Shown: positions 15,899-23,559 of the stretch, piece after piece
Layout of the letters: each line of letters starts with the position of its first letter
Numbering within the stretch: the first letter of the stretch is position 1
Assembly: GCA_002722385.1 (NCBI GenBank)
Contig: PBLR01000031.1
Span: forward strand, 1 to 24,263
DNA from: SAR116 cluster bacterium
Lineage (GTDB): Bacteria; Pseudomonadota; Alphaproteobacteria; Puniceispirillales; Puniceispirillaceae
Reading direction: 5' to 3'
DNA length: 24,263 nucleotides
Notes under the pieces: generated by a model
The model's input: the letters and a program-made list of their open reading frames with translations, nothing else
Told to the model about the DNA's origin: nothing
The model's database searches: none
Program-made: the position numbers and the translations under genes

Positions 15899-17254
15899 TC
15901 AAATTTCCCGCCCTGCCTTAAACTCCCGCCATTTCAAGAGCAGATTGGCTCCAATTGTCGCAACAGGCTGAGGCGGCAGTTTCTGGGGTGGGGCATAAGA
16001 CAATAAATCTGTAACAATTTCGGAATTCGACCTGGTCGCCAATTCCACTGCCCCGATACCTGACAAGGTACCCTTTGCTGTGCCTAATCCGTTCTGACAG
16101 CATGCTGAATATAAAGACAGGGCAACCTCACCAAAAGCTGGTGATGAATTTCGAGACAGACACAAACGGCCAGACCACCGGTAAGCCATTTTCACATCTG
16201 CCAGCATGGGGAAACGGCGCTGAAAGGCTTTGTCTTGGTCCCGACCAAACGCATCTATTTGTCTATCTGATGTCGTCATTGACGGGTTGTACGTCCATCG
16301 GTTTCGGATGACCAGCCTGTTGCCGCCATACCCGTCATGCCGACGAATGGTTGACCCCATGGGATCAGACGGGGTGATGCCCCAATTTTCCTCTCCGCCC
16401 AGACGGCGACTCTGCTCATCGCTCAAAGGCTCTGTCATAGAGGCATAGGTAAATACATGCATCAAGCGGCCCTTGAAAAACCCAAAACTTTCTGCATGCC
16501 CATTTACCGCCAGGATAATGTTTTTCGCTGCTATCCGGGCAGAAGGTGTGTGGACAAGCCAACTGTCCTTTTGTTGTTCAAATGATATCGCCGGACTGTT
16601 TTCAAAAATCTGCACCGGTGCTTTTTCTTTGGTGGCGATGCCGTCTGCCAGAGAGCGAATATAAAGAGCAGGCTGCAGCATCACCGCGCCCGGCAGAAAC
16701 AGTCCTGATTTGTAATAAGCTGAGCCTGTGATCTGTTTCATATCGCCAGACGACAGGGCTTCAAAGGGCTCCCCCAGCGTATCCAGATGGCGGGCATAGT
16801 CAGCATTATGTGCCTCACCGCGGGCATTCACAGCCCCATTAATACGGCCTATTGAACGGACCGCTTCTGCGGGCATCTCATACTGATCAAAGCAGGAACG
16901 GACAAAGGCCTGTGCATGGCGGTTCAGCGTGATTTGTTTGCGATCAACCTCTTGTGAGGCAGCATAGCCATCCGCACCCAATTCATGCGGTAAATCAATC
17001 ATAAATCCAGAATTGCGGCCAGCCGGCCCTGACGCAATTTTGGCGGCTTCCAACAGGACAATCTTATCACCGCCGCGCAGTTCCAGAAGACGTTTGGCCG
17101 CGGTCAGGCCAGCAAATCCGCCACCAATAACCAGCCAGTCTGTGCTGAAACGTCCATCTGCCTGAGGATAGGTGCGGCCAGTTCCCAGAATTTCATCCCA
17201 GGCGGCAGGACCAGGATCAACAGGGAGCCGGGCAACCGTTCGGGACAAAGCCAT
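15899..17254 (-). CDS. FAD-dependent amine/amino-acid oxidoreductase (DAO fold, PuuB-like)
   Basis: 451-residue flavoenzyme of the D-amino-acid oxidase/sarcosine oxidase fold. The dinucleotide motif is VIGGGFAGLTAAKRL (about residues 42-56), followed by LLEAAKIASGPAGRNSGFMIDLPHEL, the pattern of gamma-glutamylputrescine-oxidase-like proteins. C-terminal YRWSGRLCLSRNSSPAFGEV and CQNGLGTAKGTLSG complete the FAD site. It should oxidise a secondary or primary amine to an imine or aldehyde. Its ATG shares one base with the TGA of the upstream aldehyde dehydrogenase, so the two are coupled and the aldehyde or semialdehyde product probably passes to that enzyme. It is the last gene of the GntR-lyase-ALDH-oxidase operon. 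The amine substrate is unknown. Confidence 0.82.
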   Translation of the reverse strand: MALSRTVARLPVDPGPAAWDEILGTGRTYPQADGRFSTDWLVIGGGFAGLTAAKRLLELRGGDKIVLLEAAKIASGPAGRNSGFMIDLPHELGADGYAASQEVDRKQITLNRHAQAFVRSCFDQYEMPAEAVRSIGRINGAVNARGEAHNADYARHLDTLGEPFEALSSGDMKQITGSAYYKSGLFLPGAVMLQPALYIRSLADGIATKEKAPVQIFENSPAISFEQQKDSWLVHTPSARIAAKNIILAVNGHAESFGFFKGRLMHVFTYASMTEPLSDEQSRRLGGEENWGITPSDPMGSTIRRHDGYGGNRLVIRNRWTYNPSMTTSDRQIDAFGRDQDKAFQRRFPMLADVKMAYRWSGRLCLSRNSSPAFGEVALSLYSACCQNGLGTAKGTLSGIGAVELATRSNSEIVTDLLSYAPPQKLPPQPVATIGANLLLKWREFKAGREI

Positions 17255-18756
17255 CAGATTTGATCCGGTGCGTTATCCGCCAGATCAAGCCATATGGTCT
17301 TGGTTTCGGTGAACTGATCATGGGCCGCCAGCCCGTTATCACGCCCACCAAAACCGGATTGCTTATAGCCGCCAAAGGGAGTTGTTATATCCCCTTCCCC
17401 ATAGCTGTTGACGGTGACTGTACCTGCCTTTATCGCGCGGGCCGCCCGCACAGCCTTTTTCAGATTGGCTGAAAACACGGCGGCACTCAGGCCATAGGGC
17501 GTATCATTGGCTAATTGAATGGCTTCATCCAGCGACTTTACCGTATGCACCACCAGAACCGGGCCAAAAATCTCTTCAGCTGCCAGCAGAGAGCCTGTTT
17601 GCGGAACCTCCAAAATCACCGGACAGATTGGCCCCTCTAAAGACCCGGCCAGAACGTCAAGTTTCTGGGCCTTGGCCTGATCCAGATAGCTTTGAATTTT
17701 TGCCCCATGTGCTGCATCCACAGGCACGCCTAACCTGTTTGACGGGTTCAGAGGCTCACCCTGACGCCAGTCCTTGATATGGGCATTGAACCTCTCAACA
17801 AGCTTATCTTTTATAGCTTCATGAACAATCAGCCGAGAGATCGCCGAACAATTCTGCCCCAGATTCCAAAATGCGCCCGTGACGATATGCTGGGCAACAG
17901 ACTCCAGATCCTCTGCATCATCCAGAACAATCGCCGGATTCTTGCCGCCACATTCCAGCGTTACCTTTTTCAGATTGGACTGGGCAGCATAGCTTAAAAA
18001 CAGCTTTCCGGTCTGTGTTGAGCCTGTAAAGCTGACCATATCCACATCCTCATGGCAGCCCAGAGCCTGACCAGTGGTTGGCCCATCACCAACCAGAACC
18101 TGGAAAACGCCTCTGGGCAGACCAGCTTCAACAGCAAGACGAGCAAGATAGAGGGCTGAAAGAGGTGTTTGTTCTGCCGGTTTGACAAGCACGCTGTTTC
18201 CGGCGGCAAGGGCCGGGCCCAGCTTCCAGGCCAGCATCAATAACGGAAAATTCCAGGGCAGCACACAACCGACCACACCCACAGCCTCCCGCACAATCAC
18301 CGCCAGCGCATCCTCACCTGACGGGGCCACATCATCATAGATCTTATCAATAGCCTCAGCGTGCCATAAAAGGGTGTTGATGCTCTCCGGGATATCAATC
18401 TGGGCACAATCAGAAATCGGCTTGCCTGAATCTAAAGATTCAATCACCGCCAATTCATGATGATTGCGTTGCATCAATTTTGCCAATTTTATCAGAACCT
18501 GCTTGCGCGTTGCCGGATGGGCCTTTGACCAGTCACCATTGTCAAACACTTCGCGGGCCTTTGACACGGCGAAATCCACATCCTTATCATTTGCCATGCT
18601 GATGGTACATAACAGCTCACCAGATGCCGGATTGTGAACCGGCAATGCCGGACCGGAACAGGTGTGATAACTGCCCTCAATATGACAAGCGTCAGGCAGG
18701 TCAATCTGTTTTGCCAATGCTGTGTAATCATCAAAGCTGAGCATATCTGCCATCAT
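17254..18756 (-). CDS. NAD(P)-dependent aldehyde dehydrogenase (PuuC/betaine-aldehyde type)
   Basis: 500-residue ALDH. Catalytic Cys303 lies in FWNLGQNCSAISR, the general base Glu268 in TLECGGKNPAIV, and Asn169 in LPWNFPLL. The tail TTPFGGYKQSGFGGRDN and ETKTIW resembles gamma-glutamyl-aminobutyraldehyde dehydrogenases, although betaine-aldehyde or 2-oxoglutarate-semialdehyde dehydrogenases cannot be excluded. AAGGAG at the end of the DapA-family gene serves as ribosome site; the ATGs at 18756 and 18753 are both possible. It overlaps the stop of the upstream gene and the start of the downstream oxidase by one base each, so all three are a tightly coupled operon. Expected role: oxidation of the aldehyde produced by the oxidase or lyase. 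Confidence 0.87.
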   Translation of the reverse strand: MMADMLSFDDYTALAKQIDLPDACHIEGSYHTCSGPALPVHNPASGELLCTISMANDKDVDFAVSKAREVFDNGDWSKAHPATRKQVLIKLAKLMQRNHHELAVIESLDSGKPISDCAQIDIPESINTLLWHAEAIDKIYDDVAPSGEDALAVIVREAVGVVGCVLPWNFPLLMLAWKLGPALAAGNSVLVKPAEQTPLSALYLARLAVEAGLPRGVFQVLVGDGPTTGQALGCHEDVDMVSFTGSTQTGKLFLSYAAQSNLKKVTLECGGKNPAIVLDDAEDLESVAQHIVTGAFWNLGQNCSAISRLIVHEAIKDKLVERFNAHIKDWRQGEPLNPSNRLGVPVDAAHGAKIQSYLDQAKAQKLDVLAGSLEGPICPVILEVPQTGSLLAAEEIFGPVLVVHTVKSLDEAIQLANDTPYGLSAAVFSANLKKAVRAARAIKAGTVTVNSYGEGDITTPFGGYKQSGFGGRDNGLAAHDQFTETKTIWLDLADNAPDQI

Positions 18757-19691
18757 CAGGCTCCTTCTGCAGACGCTGGTTCAGCCTGCTTGTCATCCAG
18801 AATATGGGAAATGGTTGCGTTCATCCGATCTATCACCTGATCAAGTGTTCGTTTTTCATCTTTGTTCAGCGGTTTCAGGGGCGGTCGGGGCACACCGGCA
18901 GGCAGCCCCATGCGCTCTGCCCCATATTTCACTGATTGAATGAATTTCCCGCCCTGCTCCAGAACCTGCATCAGCGGCAGCATTGCGCTCATAATACGCC
19001 GGCCAGTGGCAAAATCACCATCCACGACACATGACCTCCATAGGGCGAGATGTGCTGACGGCGCAAAATTAGAGGCCGCACAAACCCAGGACCGCGCCCC
19101 CCAGGCAAAAAATTCAAGGGCCTGATCATCCATGCCGCAAGACAGGCTGATATGCGGATACCGGCGGGCCAGCAGATGTAATCTGTTGATATCGCCTGAA
19201 CTTTCTTTAATAGCCTTGAAATTTGATGACTGGCCCACCCGGTCCAGAAACTCTTCATCCATTTCTGCCGCCATCCGGCCAGGATAGTTATATAACATCA
19301 CCGGCAAGCCAGCTGCCCGCTCAATCGCCAGCGCGTTCAGCGCGTTTTCGCGGCCAGTTGGAGCGGCATAGGGCGGCGTGGTGACAAGAATCGCATCTGC
19401 CCCGGCTGATTTCGCCACTCCGGCCAGATGGACAGATTCCTCAGGCCGGATGCTGCCTGTTCCGCCAATAACCGCCACACGGCCAGCAACAATTTCAGTG
19501 CCCAGAGCCAGCATGCGCTCGCGCTCAACCATTGACTGCGCATAATACTCCCCTGTTGTGCCTGCGATCACAATGCCATGCACACCAGAGGAAATAAGAT
19601 GTTCAATCACGGTTGCGAAACCGGCCTCATCAATGCTGAAGTCTGGATTGTGAGGCGTGATGACCGGTGTATAAATGCCGTAAAAATCCAT
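18756..19691 (-). CDS. DapA-family (dihydrodipicolinate synthase-like) lyase
   Basis: 311-residue TIM-barrel class I aldolase-type enzyme. The Schiff-base lysine is K162 in FKAIKESSGD, the relay tyrosine Y134 is in VMLYNYPGRM, and the substrate-carboxylate motif is AGTTGEYYAQS. Members in catabolic operons act as pyruvate-releasing lyases, dehydratases or deaminases, for example in hydroxyproline or deoxyglucarate breakdown, rather than in lysine synthesis; operon context favours this. AGGA lies six bases before the ATG. It follows the GntR gene by 42 bases and overlaps ALDH by one base. A C-terminal extension ends in Ala/Glu-rich residues. The reaction is not determined. Confidence 0.84.
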   Translation of the reverse strand: MDFYGIYTPVITPHNPDFSIDEAGFATVIEHLISSGVHGIVIAGTTGEYYAQSMVERERMLALGTEIVAGRVAVIGGTGSIRPEESVHLAGVAKSAGADAILVTTPPYAAPTGRENALNALAIERAAGLPVMLYNYPGRMAAEMDEEFLDRVGQSSNFKAIKESSGDINRLHLLARRYPHISLSCGMDDQALEFFAWGARSWVCAASNFAPSAHLALWRSCVVDGDFATGRRIMSAMLPLMQVLEQGGKFIQSVKYGAERMGLPAGVPRPPLKPLNKDEKRTLDQVIDRMNATISHILDDKQAEPASAEGA

Positions 19692-19733
19692 CTTTAATCC
19701 TGTCGTCCAAATCCGTTTCGTCTATCCGGCTCG

Positions 19734-20426
19734 CTACCCTGTCATCAGGCTGTCAAGGGCCAGCGGGTCTGGATGGATATAAGTTTCAATATCTGCTCTA
19801 GACAATTCCCAATGCTGAAGCGTCAGTTGCACCGCAAGCTCTTCATCACCTGCAGCAAAGGCCGCGATCATCTCATCATGATGCCGGCAGGCCTCAGCAA
19901 TCTTGTCAGGGGTGTGGGCTGAGGCTTGTTTATCTGCCCGCCAGAAGGTCTGGCCAATGCGGGCATGGTCAATCAACAGGCGTTGCAGACTGGGCTGCAG
20001 ATAAGGATTATCTGCCATCTCGCCAATCTGATAGTGAAATTGGTCATTATAATAGACCAACTGCTCTACCGAACCCGAGGCAACTGCCTTTTTGAATGCA
20101 TTTTGAATCTCAGTCAGCCTGTCCAGCTGTTCCGGTTGTGCGTTCTGTGCAGCCAGACGTGAAATGGCTGCATAAATCATCGGGGCGGTCAAAAAGAACT
20201 GACGCATGGACCTGAGATCCATAGGCGCCACAATCACACCGCGATTTTCACGCACCTGCACAAACCCCTCACCGTCAAGCCGGCGCAAAATTTCACGCAT
20301 GGGTGTTCTGGATATATCAAATTCAGCACAGAGAGCAGCCTCATCCAGCATCGCACCAGGGGCAAGCTCAAGCGTGATGATTTGCCTTCGTAAATGCGTT
20401 AAAATGGACTCTTTTGAGGCTGGCAT
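19734..20426 (-). CDS. GntR-family regulator with FCD domain
   Basis: 230-residue regulator. The winged helix-turn-helix occupies residues 8-68 (LRRQIITLELAPGAML, ALCAEFDISRTPMREILRRLDGEGFVQV, NRGVIVAP). The FCD domain follows, with likely metal residues D128 and H131 (YNDQFHYQI) and H182/H183 (RHHDEMIAAF). A G-rich TGGGGGTG lies just upstream of the ATG. It is the first gene of the operon with the DapA-family lyase, ALDH and oxidase, and divergent from the MttB-like gene; it most likely senses an intermediate of this pathway and controls both arms through the palindrome at 20488-20497. Confidence 0.88.
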   Translation of the reverse strand: MPASKESILTHLRRQIITLELAPGAMLDEAALCAEFDISRTPMREILRRLDGEGFVQVRENRGVIVAPMDLRSMRQFFLTAPMIYAAISRLAAQNAQPEQLDRLTEIQNAFKKAVASGSVEQLVYYNDQFHYQIGEMADNPYLQPSLQRLLIDHARIGQTFWRADKQASAHTPDKIAEACRHHDEMIAAFAAGDEELAVQLTLQHWELSRADIETYIHPDPLALDSLMTG

Positions 20427-20487
20427 AACACCCCCATGCCGGTCAGTGTGTTCGTGATTACAACACTAAGCATAAAAGTGATTTACT

Positions 20488-20497
20488 TTGTATACAA
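20488..20497. promoter_or_regulatory. TTGTATACAA palindrome, candidate GntR/FCD operator
   Basis: Perfect 10-base palindrome fitting the T-x-G-T...A-C-x-A form common to FCD-type GntR sites. It lies in the 136-base gap between the GntR gene and the MttB-like gene. A second, imperfect repeat (ATACA/TGTAT) overlaps its right half, which could allow two dimers. The AT-rich surroundings may also contain the promoter -10 region. Confidence 0.5.
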
Positions 20498-20562
20498 TAT
20501 GTATTTTAAACAAGAGAACGGGCAGAACTTTTTTAAAGATATCTGGTTGAAGGATAAAGCAG

Positions 20563-22113
20563 ATGAGCGAAGCATCTATGAATGCGCGGCGCGGCGGACG
20601 CAGTGAAAGACGGGCAGCCCGAACCAAACCTGATCATACTATGCTGCCTCATCTGGCTGGCAGGCTGCCTCTGACTGAACCGATGAGCCAGGACCAAATA
20701 GAGATGATTGACAAGGCATCTCTTGATATTCTGGAAGATGTCGGGGTTGTGTTCAGAGATGATATTGCGCTTGAGGACTGGAAGCGTATAGGCGCAGATG
20801 TGAGAGGTGAGAGAGTGCATCTGGACAGGGCTTTGGTAAAGGATCTGATCAGCACGATCCCAGCAGACATCACCTTACATGCGCGCAACCCGGAAAAGAC
20901 GGTCTGTTTAGGTGGCCGAAATTCCATTTTTGTGCCAATGACAGGCGCACCTTATTTACGTGATCTGGATGATGTGCGGCGCGCCCCGACCCTGGATGAT
21001 CTGGCCACATTCCACAAATTATCTCATATGTTACCGGCCCTGCATTCTTCAGCTCATCACATCGTCGAGCCGATGGACCATCCTGTCTCTCACCGCCATC
21101 TGCGCATCACTTATTCGTCTATCCTTCATTCAGACAAAACCTTTATGGGCATGACCACCTCTGGCAAAAATGCCGAAGATGTTCTGGATATGTGTGCGAT
21201 ATTATTTGGTGATGACTATCTGGAGACACATCCGGTCGTTGTCGGCAACTGTAACGGCAACAGTCCTCTTATATGGGATGAGACAATGCTGTCTGCCATG
21301 CGGGCCTTTAACCGCCGAAATCAACCGGTTTTATGTTCCCCATTTGTGTTAGGCGGGGCCAATACGCCGGCCTCTACCGTGCCGACTGTTGCCCAGCTGA
21401 ACGCAGAGGCTTTGTCTGCACTTGCCTATACTCAAGTTGTGCGGCGGGGCTGTCCGGCTATTTATGGTCATTATCTGTCAACAGTGTCAATGCAGTCAGG
21501 CGCGCCAATGGCCGGCACACCTGAGATCAGCCTGATGAATTTCATGATTGGCCAGATGGCCCGGCATTATAACATCCCCTGGCGGACATCCAACACGCTA
21601 GGCGGGGCAAAAACACTGGATGCGCAGGCAGGATATGAATCAGCCACAACATTGATGGCGGTCTTGCTGTCCGGGGCCAATTACATCTGGCATTCTGCAG
21701 GCTGGAACGAAGCTGGGATGCATTGTTCGATTGCTAAATTCATTGTCGATGCAGAACAATGCGCAATGGGCTACCGTATGGCTGAAGGGCTGAAATGGGA
21801 TGATTTTGATGAAGCTCTGGCGGCGGTCCGCGATATTGGCCCGGGCGGACATTATCTGGGGCATTCGCACACGCAAGAGCGTTTCAAAGATGCTTTTTTC
21901 ATGCCTAAGCTGTTTGATAACAACGCGTTTGAACAATGGGTTGTTGATGGCGAGCAGGACACCACGGCCCGCGCCCTGAACACTGCTAAATCCATGTTGC
22001 AAGACTATCAACAGCCAGACCTTGACCCGGGCATTAATGAAGCCTTGTTGGAGTATATCGCCCGGCGTGAACGTGAAATTCCGGCTATGGACGCGCTGAA
22101 TCAGGACAGCTAG
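20563..22113 (+). CDS. MttB/COG5598-family methyltransferase homologue, non-pyrrolysine
   Basis: 516-residue protein of the trimethylamine-methyltransferase superfamily, a TIM-barrel family whose known members remove a methyl group from quaternary or tertiary amines. It runs without an in-frame amber codon, so it is of the non-Pyl group that includes glycine betaine and proline betaine methyltransferases. Segments supporting this are MIDKASLDILEDVGVVF, VPMTGAPYLRDLDDVRRAPT, SAHHIVEPMDHP, GNCNGNSPLIWDETML, and SSGxN-like turns near GANYIWHSAGWNEAG. The ribosome site AAGGA lies eight bases before the ATG. No corrinoid protein, reactivase or corrinoid:folate methyltransferase is present in the window. 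It leads a plus-strand unit with a BKACE gene, divergent from the GntR operon. Confidence 0.85.
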   Translation: MSEASMNARRGGRSERRAARTKPDHTMLPHLAGRLPLTEPMSQDQIEMIDKASLDILEDVGVVFRDDIALEDWKRIGADVRGERVHLDRALVKDLISTIPADITLHARNPEKTVCLGGRNSIFVPMTGAPYLRDLDDVRRAPTLDDLATFHKLSHMLPALHSSAHHIVEPMDHPVSHRHLRITYSSILHSDKTFMGMTTSGKNAEDVLDMCAILFGDDYLETHPVVVGNCNGNSPLIWDETMLSAMRAFNRRNQPVLCSPFVLGGANTPASTVPTVAQLNAEALSALAYTQVVRRGCPAIYGHYLSTVSMQSGAPMAGTPEISLMNFMIGQMARHYNIPWRTSNTLGGAKTLDAQAGYESATTLMAVLLSGANYIWHSAGWNEAGMHCSIAKFIVDAEQCAMGYRMAEGLKWDDFDEALAAVRDIGPGGHYLGHSHTQERFKDAFFMPKLFDNNAFEQWVVDGEQDTTARALNTAKSMLQDYQQPDLDPGINEALLEYIARREREIPAMDALNQDS

Positions 22114-22152
22114 ACTGAAGGCTCAAATCACCTTGCTGGCAATTACAATTGA

Positions 22153-22953
22153 GTGAGCACAAAGATGGCCTTTGCCCGACCACACACCCTGCCCCAGATT
22201 ATGGTTGCTCCTAACGGGGCCCGCCGGACAACATCAGATCATCCGGCCATACCGGTGACGATAGACCAAATCGTCAGCACGGCTAAGGCCTGCCACGCTG
22301 TTGGTGCCGGGGCCATGCATTTTCATGTCCGTGATGCTGACCAGCAGCATATGCTTGATGCGGGCTTATATAAAGAAGCACTGGCTGAATTGGGTACAGC
22401 GGTACCAAATATGCATCTTCAGATCACGACTGAATGTGTCGGCCGTTACAGCCCTGAGGATATGCGCGCACTTGCTTATGAGGTCAGGCCGCCAGGGATT
22501 TCAATTGGCATTATTGAGCTGATACCTGACGGCCAGCCTACAAAAGAAGATATCCGCCTTTATAAAACCTTGCATGAGGCTGGAACGCGCATTCAGCATA
22601 TCTGCTATTTTCCCGAACATCTGGATATTGTTCGCCAGCTTGTCGACAAGGCTGGGCTGCCAGAAGAGGATATATGGTGCTTGTTCACCATTGGCCATTA
22701 TTCCGGGCGTGTCAGTCACCCAGAGATGGTCAACATTTTTCTGGATAAGCTGGACCAGCTGAGCCTGTCTCCTGACTGGGCAATATGCGCCTTTGCTGAA
22801 CGGGAACAAATCTGTCTTGAACAGGCGGTATCTCTTGGCGGAAAGGTACGGGTCGGCTTTGAAAATTCATTATTCATGCCTGACGGGTCAATTGCTGAAG
22901 ACAATGCCGCCAGAGTGGCCGCCGCGCGCACTTTGTTTGCGTCAGCGCCCTGA
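22153..22953 (+). CDS. BKACE (DUF849) beta-keto acid cleavage enzyme
   Basis: 266-residue TIM-barrel enzyme. Known members condense a beta-keto acid with acetyl-CoA to give an acetoacetyl-CoA and a shorter amine or acid, as in lysine fermentation (Kce) or dehydrocarnitine cleavage. Zinc ligands are H56 and H58 in AMHFHVRD and E237 in RVGFENSLFMPDG; the N-terminal IMVAPNGARRT and MHLQITTECVGRYSP are typical. The start is GTG at 22153; an ATG four codons later (22165) is equally plausible, as neither has a clear ribosome site. The gene follows the MttB homologue by 39 bases and is likely co-transcribed, which suggests that it processes a carbon skeleton from a methylated amino compound. The substrate is inferred only. 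Confidence 0.87.
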   Translation: MSTKMAFARPHTLPQIMVAPNGARRTTSDHPAIPVTIDQIVSTAKACHAVGAGAMHFHVRDADQQHMLDAGLYKEALAELGTAVPNMHLQITTECVGRYSPEDMRALAYEVRPPGISIGIIELIPDGQPTKEDIRLYKTLHEAGTRIQHICYFPEHLDIVRQLVDKAGLPEEDIWCLFTIGHYSGRVSHPEMVNIFLDKLDQLSLSPDWAICAFAEREQICLEQAVSLGGKVRVGFENSLFMPDGSIAEDNAARVAAARTLFASAP

Positions 22954-22986
22954 TGAGCAGAATGCCCCTGTGCAGAGACCATTATC

Positions 22987-23214
22987 ATGTTAGGTAAACT
23001 TATCATTTTATGTGCTGTTCTGGTGGCAATGTGGGCCGGGATCAGCCGGATGGGCAGAGCCCTCGGCATCGGGCCGTTCAGCCGGGCAAAAAAAAACAAA
23101 CCCAAGCCCAAACCTTTATTCACTTTTGCTGGCTTTGCGGTGACGCGGTTTGAAGCTATCATGTCCGGTTTATTTGCGCTTTACCTGCTCTGGGGCCTGA
23201 CACAAATTTTGTAA
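22987..23214 (+). CDS. Small membrane protein, two predicted helices
   Basis: 75 residues. Helix 1 at about 3-20 (LIILCAVLVAMWAGISR), a basic loop with KKNKPKPKP around residues 35-43, and helix 2 at about 57-74 (IMSGLFALYLLWGLTQ). The positive loop places the loop inside and both termini outside. No family recognised. It follows BKACE by 33 bases and precedes a membrane-anchored coiled-coil gene by 45 bases, so it may belong to either unit. Confidence 0.6.
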   Translation: MLGKLIILCAVLVAMWAGISRMGRALGIGPFSRAKKNKPKPKPLFTFAGFAVTRFEAIMSGLFALYLLWGLTQIL

Positions 23215-23259
23215 ATATCTGCCCATCATCTACCGCATCTGAACAGGAAGAGGAAAGCA

Positions 23260-23559
23260 ATGACGCAGTTTAACTGGCTCGAGTGGGCGGTGATCATTCT
23301 GGGAATAAGTGTCTTTATCTTAGGCAGTTTTCTGATGCAGGTTCTGAACGAGACTCAACGGCAACGGCAATCTGTTGACACACATTCACATCAGATCAAG
23401 AGGCTGACAGGGCTTGTAAGAGATTTAGAAGTCAAAAACAGAGAGCTTCGCGAGCAGGTTTCAGACAACACTGATGAGGCTGATGACGCTTCTGATGATG
23501 ACAGCGAAAACACCCCCTCAACTGTTGATGAACTGCTTGATGAGACGGCGAAGTCCTAG
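23260..23559 (+). CDS. Membrane-anchored coiled-coil protein, possible N-terminal part of a histidine kinase
   Basis: 99 residues, with GAGGAAA before the ATG. One helix at residues 8-27 (EWAVIILGISVFILGSFLM), a heptad-like segment at about 30-68 (RLTGLVRDLEVKNRELREQV), then a very acidic, disordered tail (DEADDASDDDSE) ending at TAG. The reading frame continues open directly after TAG into a histidine-kinase core in the same frame. The acidic tail would fit a complete small protein; the anchor plus coiled coil would equally fit the sensor part of a simple kinase. I keep both options open. Confidence 0.6.
   Translation: MTQFNWLEWAVIILGISVFILGSFLMQVLNETQRQRQSVDTHSHQIKRLTGLVRDLEVKNRELREQVSDNTDEADDASDDDSENTPSTVDELLDETAKS
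23557..23559 (+). other. In-frame amber codon between membrane anchor and kinase core
   Basis: TAG in the context TCC TAG CTT separates two open stretches of one frame (23260-23556 and 23560-24219). A C after the stop is a comparatively leaky context. No ATG, GTG or TTG lies between this codon and the kinase His codon. Confidence 0.7.

Noticed and set aside
22111..22113. TAG at the end of the MttB homologue as a pyrrolysine codon
   Set aside because: In Pyl-type MttB the amber codon is internal; here the protein is full length at the TAG and the frame closes after about 12 further codons.
23557..23559. Amber codon in the kinase frame read as pyrrolysine
   Set aside because: No pyl genes or tRNA-Pyl are visible and pyrrolysine is not expected in a kinase linker; mutation, error or ordinary read-through are simpler.
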